Virus record (IMG/VR): IMGVR_UViG_3300047472_000433
Span: 1 to 62,147 of that record
DNA from: a virus
Direction: 5' to 3' (one strand)
Length of the DNA stretch: 62,147 bases
Both the position numbers and the translations under genes were made by a program. Within the stretch, counting starts at the first letter, position 1, and every line of letters starts with the position of its first letter. Below the pieces are notes generated by a model. The model was not told where the DNA came from, did no database searches, and saw only the letters and a program-made list of their open reading frames with translations. Shown here piece by piece: positions 6,541-16,534 of the stretch.

Positions 6541-7857
6541 CTACAGTTGATAAACATATTGGTCGTATGTTGACGGGTTGCCGTCCTTCACGCGCGGCAC
6601 CATCACTACGGCCTTGCCGCCCGGTGCGGCGATGATCGGATGATCAGCCCCAAGCACGCCCGAAACCACCGGCGATGCGGCACCGTCAATAGTCAGCAGC
6701 GGAATCGTCACTGACAGATTCGCGCTTCCCGTCGAGGTCACTGCCGCCGGCCGGGCGAAGGTTTGGCCGGATGTCGATTGCCACTGAAGCCAGACCAGCG
6801 CTTTACCCTCGGCGAACCAGTTATTTGAGGCGTTGCATTCCGAGATAAACGACGATGAGGACAGTTGGGCTAGTGGGAAATCGATAGGCGCTGGCGTCAC
6901 CGTATCGACGGTCTTGGCCAAGGTAGTTGGAACGGTAGCCGAATTGGCGGTAAGCAAGCTGGCGCGGCCGGCGCCCACGACGCTGGCGCCGGAATCAAAT
7001 ACCAGCACGGTGGCGGCGCCGAACGGAAGCATGCGGCAAACCGATAGCGCGCCGGCCGGCGCCCGCACAAACGAGACCTGGGTGCCGATGGCGACCGGCG
7101 TGCCGGTGCAATTGACCATCTGATAGCGGCCGGTACTGCCGCCAGAGACATCGTCGCTTACCTCAACGACGACATACCCATTCGGCGTTGCGCCGCCAAG
7201 CCCGGCAATGCCGGTACCGGCCGGGTAACCGTGCGTGGTATCGGTAGGCATACCTGAGCGCAATGCCGTTGTGTTCTTGACACCAACCGTACTGGACAGT
7301 TTTTGCAGCCAACCATCGGCGGCCGGTGGCGTGCTCGGTGGCCCTACCGAATAGCCGAATAGTGCGTTGCCGGAATATCCGACCGCGCTGCTATACGCTG
7401 CAATGGCCGGGCCCGCTTCGTCATAGGCATAGGTCATGGGCGTCGTGAAAGTGATCGTCGCGCTCGGCGCCGCCCCGATAGTGGTAATCGCACGATACGC
7501 CTTCGTGTCGCCTGAGCTGACGTTGGCCGCGTTATTCGCGGCGATGACGATGCTGGCATTTACAAAACAGAAGTTGCCAGCGGCCTGGCTGGAATAAGCA
7601 TTGCGCCAGCCGGCAATCGTCGAGAAATTCGACATCACATATCGGTTTCTTGTGGCGTCCCAGTCCCATACGGACAGACCATCCTGGACCGCAGACGAAA
7701 GGCCGGGGTAGCCGTAGCCCTTTGCGGTGATTTCCCAGGCAAAGCGGCCGGCGCCGAAATTGGCCGGCATCAACGATGGAACCCCGAGGACGCCGAGCGG
7801 AATCAAATTGATTTGCCGCGTCGTCGCAGCGGCCATACGCATCATGCGCGCGGTCAT
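6541..7857 (-). CDS. Putative tail tip or receptor-binding structural protein
   Basis: 438 residues, rich in Ala, Gly, Ser, Thr and Val with no membrane segment, and beta-strand-like periodicity throughout. Such composition and the position at the distal end of the tail operon fit a tail fibre or tip protein. No family is recognised. The start overlaps the stop of the upstream gene (ATGA). Confidence 0.5.
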   Translation of the reverse strand: MTARMMRMAAATTRQINLIPLGVLGVPSLMPANFGAGRFAWEITAKGYGYPGLSSAVQDGLSVWDWDATRNRYVMSNFSTIAGWRNAYSSQAAGNFCFVNASIVIAANNAANVSSGDTKAYRAITTIGAAPSATITFTTPMTYAYDEAGPAIAAYSSAVGYSGNALFGYSVGPPSTPPAADGWLQKLSSTVGVKNTTALRSGMPTDTTHGYPAGTGIAGLGGATPNGYVVVEVSDDVSGGSTGRYQMVNCTGTPVAIGTQVSFVRAPAGALSVCRMLPFGAATVLVFDSGASVVGAGRASLLTANSATVPTTLAKTVDTVTPAPIDFPLAQLSSSSFISECNASNNWFAEGKALVWLQWQSTSGQTFARPAAVTSTGSANLSVTIPLLTIDGAASPVVSGVLGADHPIIAAPGGKAVVMVPRVKDGNPSTYDQYVYQL

Positions 7858-8693
7858 TTCACGTCCTTACCCAGGACCAGCATGCGCCAGGCGCCGCCAT
7901 CAAGCTTGTAGAACCCGAGGATGTCAACGCCGGCGACCGTCAGGGTTGGTGCCACGCCGCCGGCGAATTTTGTCCCGGCTGGCGGTGTGAAGGAAAACGC
8001 GCCACCATTGGTCAGCTCGAGCACGAACGAGCCCTGCGCCCCAGCCGGAATGCCGGTCACGGCCAGCGCCCATGCCGCCGTCGCGGTCTTGATGAAGGTC
8101 GTGGCGGTCGACAGATCGGCCGTGCTGCCGGCCGCCAGGTCGGCGGCGCCCTCGAAGATGCCCGCCGCATAAAACTGGCTGCCGGTGTATTGGTTGTACC
8201 CCAGGCCAGCGCCACCAGGTGCCGAGAGGGACACGATCCAGTCAGCGGCTGTGGCGCCCAATGTCTGGACGGCCTTGATATCGGCGACGATGGCGCCGGT
8301 TGCGCCGTCGTATGACAAGATTGGTCCGGACATCTGGATCGTCGACGGCGCGGCGGCGCTGGCCAGCGTCACCCATTGACCTTTGTTGAAATTCTTCCCG
8401 GCCTGAACCGTCAGGGTATGCGACACGTACGCTGTCGTCAGCGACGTGGTTGATGTCCCCGCCGTGGCTGGCGCATTGATGGCGCTGGCGGCCGATGCCT
8501 GCGCCGCGGCGGCCGATACTGCTGCGTCATTTGCGCTGTCGCCACCGACCGCTGTGACGTCTTCAGCATAGCTGGCCAAAGCCAGCGTCGCGTTATAGCC
8601 GATGAACTGATATTCTGGCGGAACGCCATCGCTGATGACGACGGCCGGGTCATTCGTGTATTGGTGCCCGTTGAGAGTGAAATTAATTGACAC
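7854..8693 (-). CDS. Putative tail fibre/structural protein (GTG start)
   Basis: 279 residues. The start is taken as GTG at 8691-8693 because AGGAG lies seven bases upstream, while the longer frame runs into the preceding gene. The N-terminal YNATLALASYAEDV and alanine-rich region (about residues 55-80) look like a fibre shaft or trimerisation helix; the rest is beta-rich. The family is not recognised; the position suggests a tail fibre component. Confidence 0.55.
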   Translation of the reverse strand: MSINFTLNGHQYTNDPAVVISDGVPPEYQFIGYNATLALASYAEDVTAVGGDSANDAAVSAAAAQASAASAINAPATAGTSTTSLTTAYVSHTLTVQAGKNFNKGQWVTLASAAAPSTIQMSGPILSYDGATGAIVADIKAVQTLGATAADWIVSLSAPGGAGLGYNQYTGSQFYAAGIFEGAADLAAGSTADLSTATTFIKTATAAWALAVTGIPAGAQGSFVLELTNGGAFSFTPPAGTKFAGGVAPTLTVAGVDILGFYKLDGGAWRMLVLGKDVK

Positions 8694-8704
8694 AGGGTCG
8701 CTCC

Positions 8705-9574
8705 TTAAAATGCTTCTTCGACTGCCACTGGCAGGGAATTTACGTCGAACATGCTGCTTGTCGGCGGCCCCAGCGCGGAGGCCGTGCACATGAAGGATTG
8801 CTTTTGCCGCACGGCTGCCGGCGCGTCCGAGTCGTAAATAAAGAACATCGGTTGCGTCAGCCCGTACCGCCGCGCCATTTCAAAGAAGTTGCTGTACAGC
8901 TCGTCGTCGCTGAGCCAGTCGAACTGCAGCTTGGCAGTTCGGTATGCGCGCTGTTTGTCGGCGAACTGCGGGCCACCCTTCGCCCGGCTCTTCGTTGATG
9001 GATCGTTGTAGAACGGCGGGTTGGCGCCATACGAGGCGTTGACCACCGACGTCAGCGACGGCGCGGCCACGATCTGGCCGACATCGACATAGCCGTCGCC
9101 ATTGGACGTCCAGTCGAATTGCACATCGAGGTATCGCCCGATCGCCGCCACTTCCGTGACGAACGTCCAAGGGATCATGTAGCCAGCCGCGTCCTCAGCG
9201 GTCATTCGCCCATCGATCCACTCCACCCTGGTCGGGTCGAGCGTGCCGTAGGGATAGATGACGCCAAAGAAGTCTTGCCAGTCGGTATCGATAACAGCAT
9301 CGGTCAGCGCGGCATCGGTGCAAAAGCGGATGCGCGCCTTGTCGAACAGGCCGGCGTTATGGAACGGGATGGCCAGCACGCTCACGTTGCGCAGCGCACC
9401 CAGGTCTATAACCAGACGGGTACCGGCGAGATCAACGCCCGGATATCGCGCCATCTCCGATAGCACCTCGCCTTGCAGGTTGGCCAGATCGATCCAGCCG
9501 GCGCCTGTTGCGGTGGGCGTCACGATTGTGGTCGGCAAAGTCCAGTTCGGGAAACACAATTTTGGATTTGCCAC
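8705..9574 (-). CDS. Tail tip/hub-associated protein
   Basis: 289 residues, aromatic-rich C-terminal half (FFEMARRYGLTQPMFFIYD). Genes of this type lie between the hub protein and fibre genes in many Burkholderiales siphophage-like prophages. No named domain is recognised. It is part of the contiguous tail block. Confidence 0.5.
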   Translation of the reverse strand: MANPKLCFPNWTLPTTIVTPTATGAGWIDLANLQGEVLSEMARYPGVDLAGTRLVIDLGALRNVSVLAIPFHNAGLFDKARIRFCTDAALTDAVIDTDWQDFFGVIYPYGTLDPTRVEWIDGRMTAEDAAGYMIPWTFVTEVAAIGRYLDVQFDWTSNGDGYVDVGQIVAAPSLTSVVNASYGANPPFYNDPSTKSRAKGGPQFADKQRAYRTAKLQFDWLSDDELYSNFFEMARRYGLTQPMFFIYDSDAPAAVRQKQSFMCTASALGPPTSSMFDVNSLPVAVEEAF

Positions 9575-9577
9575 AGG

Positions 9578-11179
9578 TTAGCCCCAGCAGGTAAGTTCAG
9601 TTTTTCGGGTCTCGCGGTCGACCAGCACGCCAGCGATGCGCATCGGCCGCCCGCCAGCGTATTGCCAGCGCGCCTGCACAACAGAGACGACGGCACCAGC
9701 GCGGATTACATCGATCTGCGCGGGTGAGAGCCACATCGACAAGGTTGTCAGGTTGCGGGCTTGCTTGTAAAGCGCCAGTTGTCCGTTGGCGAAGTTCTGC
9801 GCGGCGGTCGGGTCAGCGATCAGCGAGGTCAGAGCCAGAGCGATGGCGTTCTTGTACGGCGTCTGCACGGTGACGTCAGTGGCCGGCGCGATCCGTGTCT
9901 CCAGGGCCAACCAGCTGCGCGCAGCCAGGCCGGCGCGTGCGCCAGGTGCGCGCACGACATCTGTCGCGCTGGTCTTGTCGCCGCCCAGGTCGGAGTCGGC
10001 CTGCACCGTCCAGTTCTTGCCATACGTCAAATTGACCTGGTAGGCCGGCGCGACATCGCCATTGCCGATCGGATCGCTGACGGCCATCGTGTCCGTGCGC
10101 AGATCGGTCAGGATTGCGACCGCTGAACCGCTCGGCGCTGTCCATTGCGTCAGGCGGTAGATGCCGAGCGGGTCGCCATACCAGGCCGCCGCGGCGCTGT
10201 TGGCGATGTCGTTCAATATCGAGTCGCACTGCGCATCTTCGAAAATCGCGTATTCGATCGCCGCCGGCAGCGCAGTATCGAGCGCGGCGATATCGCTGGC
10301 GGAAATCGACGACGTCGGCACGCCGGCGTATACCAGAGCGCGGCGCCAGGCCTGCGCGTGCGTTCGATCCGCCGCCACGCCGTAAGCCGCATCGTTGGTG
10401 ACGCCACGCGCTGGCGAACTGCCGAGGCGAAAAAATGTGCCGTCTGTCGTGTTGGCCAACACGCGGTACCCGCCGGCTGTCGGCGCGGTAGAGATCATAT
10501 CGGCCATCGATGCATAGGCAGCGCCGGCCGTCAGCGGTACGCCGCCATCACGGACGGCTGACACCGACACTGCCGCCGAGCCAACGGGAATTGAAACCTG
10601 ATAGATCAGCTTCGACGTGTTGCACAGAACGGCCGACATATTTGATGCCTGGGCCAAGACGATCGGCTTTACCTTTCCGTTCAGATCGTCGACGCCCTCC
10701 ACGCCTAAGGGCAAGACGTTGGTGCCGGCATAACGCACAGCCTGAAACGGCTTCGTCTGCGCGGCCGTTAAGTCGGCGGGATGGAACGTGATCTTGTCCC
10801 AGTCGAAAGTCGGCGCGCCGGCCAGGGTGCCGTTGATTACCGTGACGTAACCGGCGGGGTACGGCGCGCCGCGCTCCCCGATCCTGACGACGATGCCGCG
10901 GCCGTCGTATGCGTAACCGATCAGCTTTGTGCCCAACGTGCCACTGGAGTCATCGAGCACAAGCTCGCCTGGCGTGACATGGCCATATTGCCCAGGTGCC
11001 GAGAAAATATCGACGCGACACCACCCGGGGTCGAGAAGGAACGGCCGGTAAAGTGCATTCGGCGGCGTCTCCGCCGGCCGTGTGCGATAGGCCAGGCCGT
11101 CGCAGAAACGCAATGTTTCCTCTGCGGCCGTGGCCAAGTTATACCCCTTGATCTCGACGAGCACGATCAGATCACTCAT
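9578..11179 (-). CDS. Tail tip/baseplate hub protein
   Basis: 533 residues with a soluble mixed alpha-beta composition, directly downstream of the tape measure and overlapping its stop (ATGA). Position and size fit the distal tail or hub protein that carries the tail tip. No catalytic motif was recognised. Confidence 0.5.
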   Translation of the reverse strand: MSDLIVLVEIKGYNLATAAEETLRFCDGLAYRTRPAETPPNALYRPFLLDPGWCRVDIFSAPGQYGHVTPGELVLDDSSGTLGTKLIGYAYDGRGIVVRIGERGAPYPAGYVTVINGTLAGAPTFDWDKITFHPADLTAAQTKPFQAVRYAGTNVLPLGVEGVDDLNGKVKPIVLAQASNMSAVLCNTSKLIYQVSIPVGSAAVSVSAVRDGGVPLTAGAAYASMADMISTAPTAGGYRVLANTTDGTFFRLGSSPARGVTNDAAYGVAADRTHAQAWRRALVYAGVPTSSISASDIAALDTALPAAIEYAIFEDAQCDSILNDIANSAAAAWYGDPLGIYRLTQWTAPSGSAVAILTDLRTDTMAVSDPIGNGDVAPAYQVNLTYGKNWTVQADSDLGGDKTSATDVVRAPGARAGLAARSWLALETRIAPATDVTVQTPYKNAIALALTSLIADPTAAQNFANGQLALYKQARNLTTLSMWLSPAQIDVIRAGAVVSVVQARWQYAGGRPMRIAGVLVDRETRKTELTCWG

Positions 11180-14100
11180 GCCGGTACCGCCTTCCTCGAT
11201 AGCGTCGTCGCCATGTGCTGCTTCAAACTACGGATATCGTCGCTACTGGCCACCTTGCCGCTCAAGCCTTCAAGCAGGGTGTTTTGCTTTTCGATCAGAT
11301 CGTTCTGCCGCAGGATGGCCGCCGTCTGCGCTTTCGATTGTGTGGCGCTATCATCACTTCCCCGCGCCTGGGCGGCAGTCTGCACGCGTTCGCCGTGATG
11401 CAACTCGGCCCGGTACCCATCGAACGGCACGAAATCGAGGCCATTGGCGTGCGAACCGTGCACGGTGGCATACTCTGGCGACGCCACGAATTGCGCTGTG
11501 ATCTGCGCAAGTGTCTCGCCGGCGTTAGCAAGGGTCTGCCAATATTGCAAGCCGGCCGCCTCCCCCTGACGATTCAACAATGTCTCGTAGAGATTTTCGA
11601 TATCGTTGGGACCCACACCTGAAGGCGTCGTCGCCGCGACGTTGGCCTTGTTCAGATTGGCGATCGCCTGCTGCACGCTGAGCACGCCGGCATTGATGCT
11701 GGTCAAGACCGAAACCGACGCCGTCATGGCATCGAGCTGCTGTTGCTCGTTCGAAGCGGCCGACGTAGATGCTGCAGCCGACGCCTTCAGCGCCGTCTGC
11801 ACCTGGTTGTAGGCCGTTGCGTAATCCTGGCTGCTGCCATAATAGTTCTTGGCCGCATCGAGGTACGTCGTGGCCGCCGAGTCTTTATCGGCCCCTGTCG
11901 CTGTATCGAACTGACGTTTTGATTCCGCAAGCTGCTGTTCTGGCGACAAGATACTGTCACTGCCCAGCTTGAGTGCGTCGATCTGCTGCAGCGTGGCCGC
12001 CGCGTCAGCCTTCTTTGCATCAATAACAGACTGCATCGATTGGGCCTCGTTATTATAGGCGTCGCTCAGGGCAGAACGCGCGTCCGATGCCGCACTTTGG
12101 GCATCGACCAGCGCTTGTGCAGCCTGCACCTGATCGAACAGCGCTTGATTGCTGGCGTCGAGTGCATCGCGTTGCTGCGCGAGCAACTGCGTCGATGTCA
12201 AAGTCATCTTATCAAGCTGACTTTGCAAATCAGCACGCTCACTGGCGATGTCAGCCTCCGATTTTGTCGCGTCGACGGTAGCATCATGCACGCTGGCGAA
12301 GGCGTCCGACAATGCCATCAGCTGCGCATATTCCGTTGCGCCGGCCGTCGTACTCAGATCCAGGCTGTCGACAACATCCTTGAACTGCGCGCGCGTGGTC
12401 ACGCCAGACAAGCCCATCGCGTCCATGGCTGCCGTGACCGCCTTGAGGGTCGGCGCCAGCTGCTCGGCACTGCTCAGATAATTCTGCGAATAGGAGGCAG
12501 TTTCAGACGTCAGCGTGTCGACGCCGCCGGCCAGCTGAATAAGCTGCGCGCGCGCCGCTTCCGACGCTAGGCCCACGGCGCCGAACGCGGTCGAGGCATC
12601 CTTGCCCATGGCTGCCGCCACTGCATTCGTCGCGGTGAATTCATTGGTGACGCGCGTGAGTGCAGCACTGGTAGCCTCAGTCGGCGTTTTCAGCGCGGCG
12701 ATCTGCTCGAGCGTGACCTGGGCGCCGAAGATGGCAACGCCGGAATCCTTGAGCGAATCACGGTAGGACAGCAGCGCCTCGGCCTCGGTGGCCAGCTGCT
12801 CGGACGTGCCGGTGAACCCAGCCTCCAGCGCGCCGAGGCCGGGCTCGACCGCGTTCAGGATCGTGTTGATGCGATCCGAAAACACGGAGTCCAGTTGCCC
12901 GCTGGCGTTCTGATCGGAACCCTCGGCGCCGGTGTGCACGGTGTCGGTGTGGTCGGTCAGCGCGGTCGTGACGGCCGTTTTCTCGTCGGCCGTCAGGTAG
13001 GTGGCCAGTGCGTCGTCGGTCGTGGCGACATTTTTGATAAGCGCCTGCACGGCAGCCGAGTTGGTATCGGTCCAGAACGACGACGAGACGCCGAAGGTAC
13101 CGAACGACGACGCGCCCGAGCCGCCGATGTACGACTCGTCCTGACCCTCATTGCCGCGTTCATTGACGCTGACATTGCCGGCCGTGTTGTTGCTGGCGAA
13201 GGTCAGTCGCGTATCAGACTCGGGCCCATCGCTGAAAATTCCGTCCAGCACCTTGTAGGCGACGACGGCGCCTGCAATCCAGGGTACGGCGGTGCTGAGC
13301 GCCGAAGTGAAGGCTGCTCCGGCCGACGCCGCACTGGTCAGCTCGCCACCGAGGGCAGTTGCTGCGGCCGTCGCGGATCCGGAAACGCCCGAGCCGAATT
13401 CAGCGATCGTGCTCGAACCCAGTGCACTGCCGAAACTGCTGATGCCGCCGCCTACTGTCGCGGCCACGCCGCCCGTAGCGACCTTGTAAGCCGTGCTGGC
13501 CGCATTCGCTGCGCCGATCAGACTTCCGACGTCGCCTGTGCCGCTGGTGGCCGCGCCCACTGCCTGCGCCGCGGTCGGATTCAGGATCGACGCCGCCAGG
13601 CTGCCGACGAAGTTGATAGGAATGCTCAGCACCTGGCTGACGATCGACGTCTTAAGCTTCTTCCACGCTTTGTCTCCGCCATTGGCAATGGCATCGGCAA
13701 GCGTGTCTTCGACGTGCTTCGCGGTGGAATCCCATGCGGTCGATGCGGCTTTCGCGGCCATCGCATTGGCCGCAATTACGTCCTTTTGGTCCATCGCAGC
13801 CGCAACGCGGCGATGGGCGTCTGCCTCGTTATTCAGTGCCACGAGGGTTTTCTGATAGAACTCGATGGCGCTTTCGCTTTCGCCATTTTCGGCGGCGGCG
13901 GCGATTGTCTGGGTGGTTGTGGCCGCAGCCTCGTCTAGACGAGCCGCCGTCAAACGCTCGATGGCACCGCGAGAGGTCTCCTTGCTGCTGTTTGACTCTT
14001 CCTGTTTTTGAGCCTCCTGGTTCAGGCCTGAAATGTATTTATTGACAGCGTCGTCCGATGCATCTGCGATGGCCTTCTGGCGCAAGCGCTCTTCTTCGTC

Positions 14101-16095
14101 GAGACGGAAACTCTCGGCAGAGTTTGCAGCCTGCGCGGTCGCGCGCTTGGCATCGATATCGTCGATCTGCTTCTGCGTCCTCGCCTCTTCAGCAACGGTC
14201 GCGTTGTCATGTGCAGCTAGAGCGTCAATTTCCTTGTCGTAAGCGGCGATCTGGGCCGCGGCCGTGTCGGCGCTATATTTCCGCTTGTTGTTATAGAAAT
14301 CATCGTCCGACAACTCGCCAGCCTTGCGGTACATATCGTCGAGCGTGCTGAGGTCGGCGTTATGCTTCTTCGCGGCTGCCGCCTCGTCGTCGTAGCGCTT
14401 GAGTTGGTCCTGCAACTCCGTGTTGGCAGCTTGGTCAACCTTTGCGGTCGCTGGCTTGCCTGGCGTGTCACGGTAGTTCGGCGTACCGACGTAGACCGAC
14501 TTGGCGAGCGCTGTCTGGGCGGCCTGCTGCTCAGCCGCGCTTTTGTCTGCATTCGCGATGCGCAGCGCTGTAGCCTTGGCGGCATAATCCTGGTCGATTT
14601 TGAGTGCAGCATCTGCGGCGGCTTTATGTTTCTGCAGTTGCGCAGCGGTCCGCTCATCGAAGGCCCGCTGAAACCGGTCAACAGTGCCCGCCAAAGTCAC
14701 CTGGGATTCTTCGTAGTCGGCCTGCTCCTTCGCGAAAGCCGCCTTACGCTGGGCCTCGATTGCGTTGTAAGCGGCCAGCGAATCGGTAGAATTTGCCTCT
14801 TTTGGCGCCGTTGCCTGAATTTGATCGTACTTTGCGTTGATGCTCGCACCAGCGGCCTGGTGCCCGGCAAAAGTACCAGCCATCTTCGCACCCGTCAAAA
14901 CGTTGTCGATGGCATTTGCCACGCCGACGAAGATCGCAGCCAAATCATGCCCCCAAGCCTGCAACTCATTATTCTTGGCAAGTTCTTTGATCTCGCCGCT
15001 TGCGTCTTTCAGATGATCGGTCCAGGCCATCACTGCGACGGAGAGAACTTCATTGAACGTTTCGCCGAACGTCGTTTTGAAATCTTCCGTGTACCGCTCG
15101 GCAGATTTGAGTTGCTTGCCAACCGTATCCATGCTCGCGGCGTATGCGCCGGCGATATCAGTGCCATGTTCGATGACGGCGGAAACGCGGGCATTGACGC
15201 GCTCATTTTCACTGAGGCCAGCCGTGGTGGTGCCGATGGCCTCGGCGGCCTTGCGATAGGCGTCCTCAAAGTTGACGTTTAGGCCTATGTTTCTCAGGAT
15301 TAGCGTGTTGCCGCGCCCAATACCATCCACCAAACGATCAAATGCGGCGGACGAGCTGATGTTGCCGATCACGGCTGCGTCTTGGGCGATGCGCGCCAGG
15401 TTGGTCGCATTGGCCAGGTCGACGTGAGCCTGAACGAGCTTGACGGCCGACTGGCGCGACTCGACCAGCGTAATTCCCTGGCGGGCAATGGCATCGGTCG
15501 CGGCATTCATTTGCACCACCGTATATCCCGCCGTCGCACCGACGACCTGAGAGACTACCCCAAGGGTTTCGTAGCGCGCAGCCAAAAGCGTTGCATCTTT
15601 TATGTAATCGGCGATCTGCAGGGCGGCATAGCCGGCCGCCAAAAATTTCAATGCGTCGGACCACTGAGTGGAGCGCGCAGCAGCTTGGGCTTGAGCGTCG
15701 GCTGCCGACCTCGCCTCATCCTCGAACGCCTTCAATTTATCGATCAGGTCCTGCGTTTGCTGAGTCACGCCAAGTTGCGCGGCCTGATAGGCTGCGAGTT
15801 GTGAGCGACTCATTCCAAGCACGGCGACCTGATCCTTTAGCTTGTCGATGAAATAACTCTGACCGGTCGTCAAGGCGTCCACACTCGTACCCAGCGCCTT
15901 ATTTGCGTCGGTATTCGCACGCGACTGGCTTGCCTGCGCCTGCATGATTTTCGAGGTATTGGCCATCTGGCCATTCGACACGCGCACGCGCTGCTCAACG
16001 TTGGCGGCTGCATCTGCAAAATCGTCCAGCGCAGCCTTGCCGTCGCGCACTGGGCGCGAATCGATTTCAATTCCGAGGCTTGCAAAATCAGTCAT
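11176..16095 (-). CDS. Tape measure protein with DUF4214 segment
   Basis: The longest gene in the window, 1639 residues, with long alanine-rich coiled coils (about residues 20-160 and 480-850), a glycine/alanine-rich hydrophobic region (about 870-1010) and further coiled coils to 1500. That is the build of a tail length tape measure. Near the C-terminus (about 1525-1575) is a DUF4214-like segment, NLYETLLNRQGEAAGLQYW followed by FVASPEYA. It sets tail length and helps DNA delivery. Two intrinsic terminators lie directly upstream, and the normal upstream neighbour (tail chaperone) is displaced by a 3.3-kb insertion. Confidence 0.85.
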   Translation of the reverse strand: MTDFASLGIEIDSRPVRDGKAALDDFADAAANVEQRVRVSNGQMANTSKIMQAQASQSRANTDANKALGTSVDALTTGQSYFIDKLKDQVAVLGMSRSQLAAYQAAQLGVTQQTQDLIDKLKAFEDEARSAADAQAQAAARSTQWSDALKFLAAGYAALQIADYIKDATLLAARYETLGVVSQVVGATAGYTVVQMNAATDAIARQGITLVESRQSAVKLVQAHVDLANATNLARIAQDAAVIGNISSSAAFDRLVDGIGRGNTLILRNIGLNVNFEDAYRKAAEAIGTTTAGLSENERVNARVSAVIEHGTDIAGAYAASMDTVGKQLKSAERYTEDFKTTFGETFNEVLSVAVMAWTDHLKDASGEIKELAKNNELQAWGHDLAAIFVGVANAIDNVLTGAKMAGTFAGHQAAGASINAKYDQIQATAPKEANSTDSLAAYNAIEAQRKAAFAKEQADYEESQVTLAGTVDRFQRAFDERTAAQLQKHKAAADAALKIDQDYAAKATALRIANADKSAAEQQAAQTALAKSVYVGTPNYRDTPGKPATAKVDQAANTELQDQLKRYDDEAAAAKKHNADLSTLDDMYRKAGELSDDDFYNNKRKYSADTAAAQIAAYDKEIDALAAHDNATVAEEARTQKQIDDIDAKRATAQAANSAESFRLDEEERLRQKAIADASDDAVNKYISGLNQEAQKQEESNSSKETSRGAIERLTAARLDEAAATTTQTIAAAAENGESESAIEFYQKTLVALNNEADAHRRVAAAMDQKDVIAANAMAAKAASTAWDSTAKHVEDTLADAIANGGDKAWKKLKTSIVSQVLSIPINFVGSLAASILNPTAAQAVGAATSGTGDVGSLIGAANAASTAYKVATGGVAATVGGGISSFGSALGSSTIAEFGSGVSGSATAAATALGGELTSAASAGAAFTSALSTAVPWIAGAVVAYKVLDGIFSDGPESDTRLTFASNNTAGNVSVNERGNEGQDESYIGGSGASSFGTFGVSSSFWTDTNSAAVQALIKNVATTDDALATYLTADEKTAVTTALTDHTDTVHTGAEGSDQNASGQLDSVFSDRINTILNAVEPGLGALEAGFTGTSEQLATEAEALLSYRDSLKDSGVAIFGAQVTLEQIAALKTPTEATSAALTRVTNEFTATNAVAAAMGKDASTAFGAVGLASEAARAQLIQLAGGVDTLTSETASYSQNYLSSAEQLAPTLKAVTAAMDAMGLSGVTTRAQFKDVVDSLDLSTTAGATEYAQLMALSDAFASVHDATVDATKSEADIASERADLQSQLDKMTLTSTQLLAQQRDALDASNQALFDQVQAAQALVDAQSAASDARSALSDAYNNEAQSMQSVIDAKKADAAATLQQIDALKLGSDSILSPEQQLAESKRQFDTATGADKDSAATTYLDAAKNYYGSSQDYATAYNQVQTALKASAAASTSAASNEQQQLDAMTASVSVLTSINAGVLSVQQAIANLNKANVAATTPSGVGPNDIENLYETLLNRQGEAAGLQYWQTLANAGETLAQITAQFVASPEYATVHGSHANGLDFVPFDGYRAELHHGERVQTAAQARGSDDSATQSKAQTAAILRQNDLIEKQNTLLEGLSGKVASSDDIRSLKQHMATTLSRKAVPA

Positions 16096-16106
16096 GGGGC
16101 GCCCAT

Positions 16107-16130
16107 AAAAAAACCCGCACAGGGCGGGCC
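16107..16130 (-). terminator. Intrinsic terminator directly before the tape measure gene
   Basis: On minus, CCCGC-cctgt-GCGGG followed by seven T residues, 12 bp from the tape measure start codon. It would stop transcripts coming from the inserted module unless RNA polymerase is antiterminated. Confidence 0.7.
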
Positions 16131-16132
16131 TA

Positions 16133-16162
16133 AAATAAAAAAGCCAGCGCGATGGCTGGCTT
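16133..16162. terminator. Second terminator before tape measure gene
   Basis: AAGCCAGC-catcgc-GCTGGCTT on minus followed by TTTTATTTT. It lies just downstream of the zinc-ribbon gene stop (16181) and probably ends that transcript. Confidence 0.7.
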
Positions 16163-16180
16163 CGTTTCTACAGCGGTCTT

Positions 16181-16489
16181 CTATCCGTTATTCCACCAGG
16201 CGCCCATCCGGCCACCGATGTATGCAATGACTCCCAAAATGCAGAGCCAAGATGATGCCTCGATCTCGCGCGCTGTACATGCGACCACGCCGGAGCAGAT
16301 CATAAGCACACCGACCAGTTGCACAGCCTTATACGGCTTGGAAGTCTGCTCGACAGTTACTACCCTCCGGGGCAAATCGCTACCGGGTGACGCCGCAGCA
16401 ACGCCTGGCGCTGGATTGCCACATTTTGGGCAGGCAAAGGCCCTATCGCTAATCCTATTCCCACACTCAGCGCAGTCTATTAATGCCAT
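16181..16489 (-). CDS. Zinc-ribbon membrane protein (moron candidate)
   Basis: 102 residues. The N-terminus has two CxxC pairs (CAEC at about 6-9 and CPKC at about 20-23) forming a zinc ribbon. The C-terminal half has two hydrophobic segments (about 55-72 and 79-95) ending in WWNNG. It lies between rha copy 2 and the tape measure gene, inside the region that interrupts the tail operon. Small phage-encoded membrane proteins in such positions often alter the host envelope, but no function can be assigned. Confidence 0.6.
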   Translation of the reverse strand: MALIDCAECGNRISDRAFACPKCGNPAPGVAAASPGSDLPRRVVTVEQTSKPYKAVQLVGVLMICSGVVACTAREIEASSWLCILGVIAYIGGRMGAWWNNG

Positions 16490-16534
16490 ACCACCCCCAA
16501 TTGTTATTTGGGCAATGATACATTAATTTAATTT

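Noticed and set aside
12895-13938. 347-codon open frame on plus inside the tape measure region
   Set aside because: Shadow of the tape measure gene, with Arg/Gly-rich composition and no start signals.
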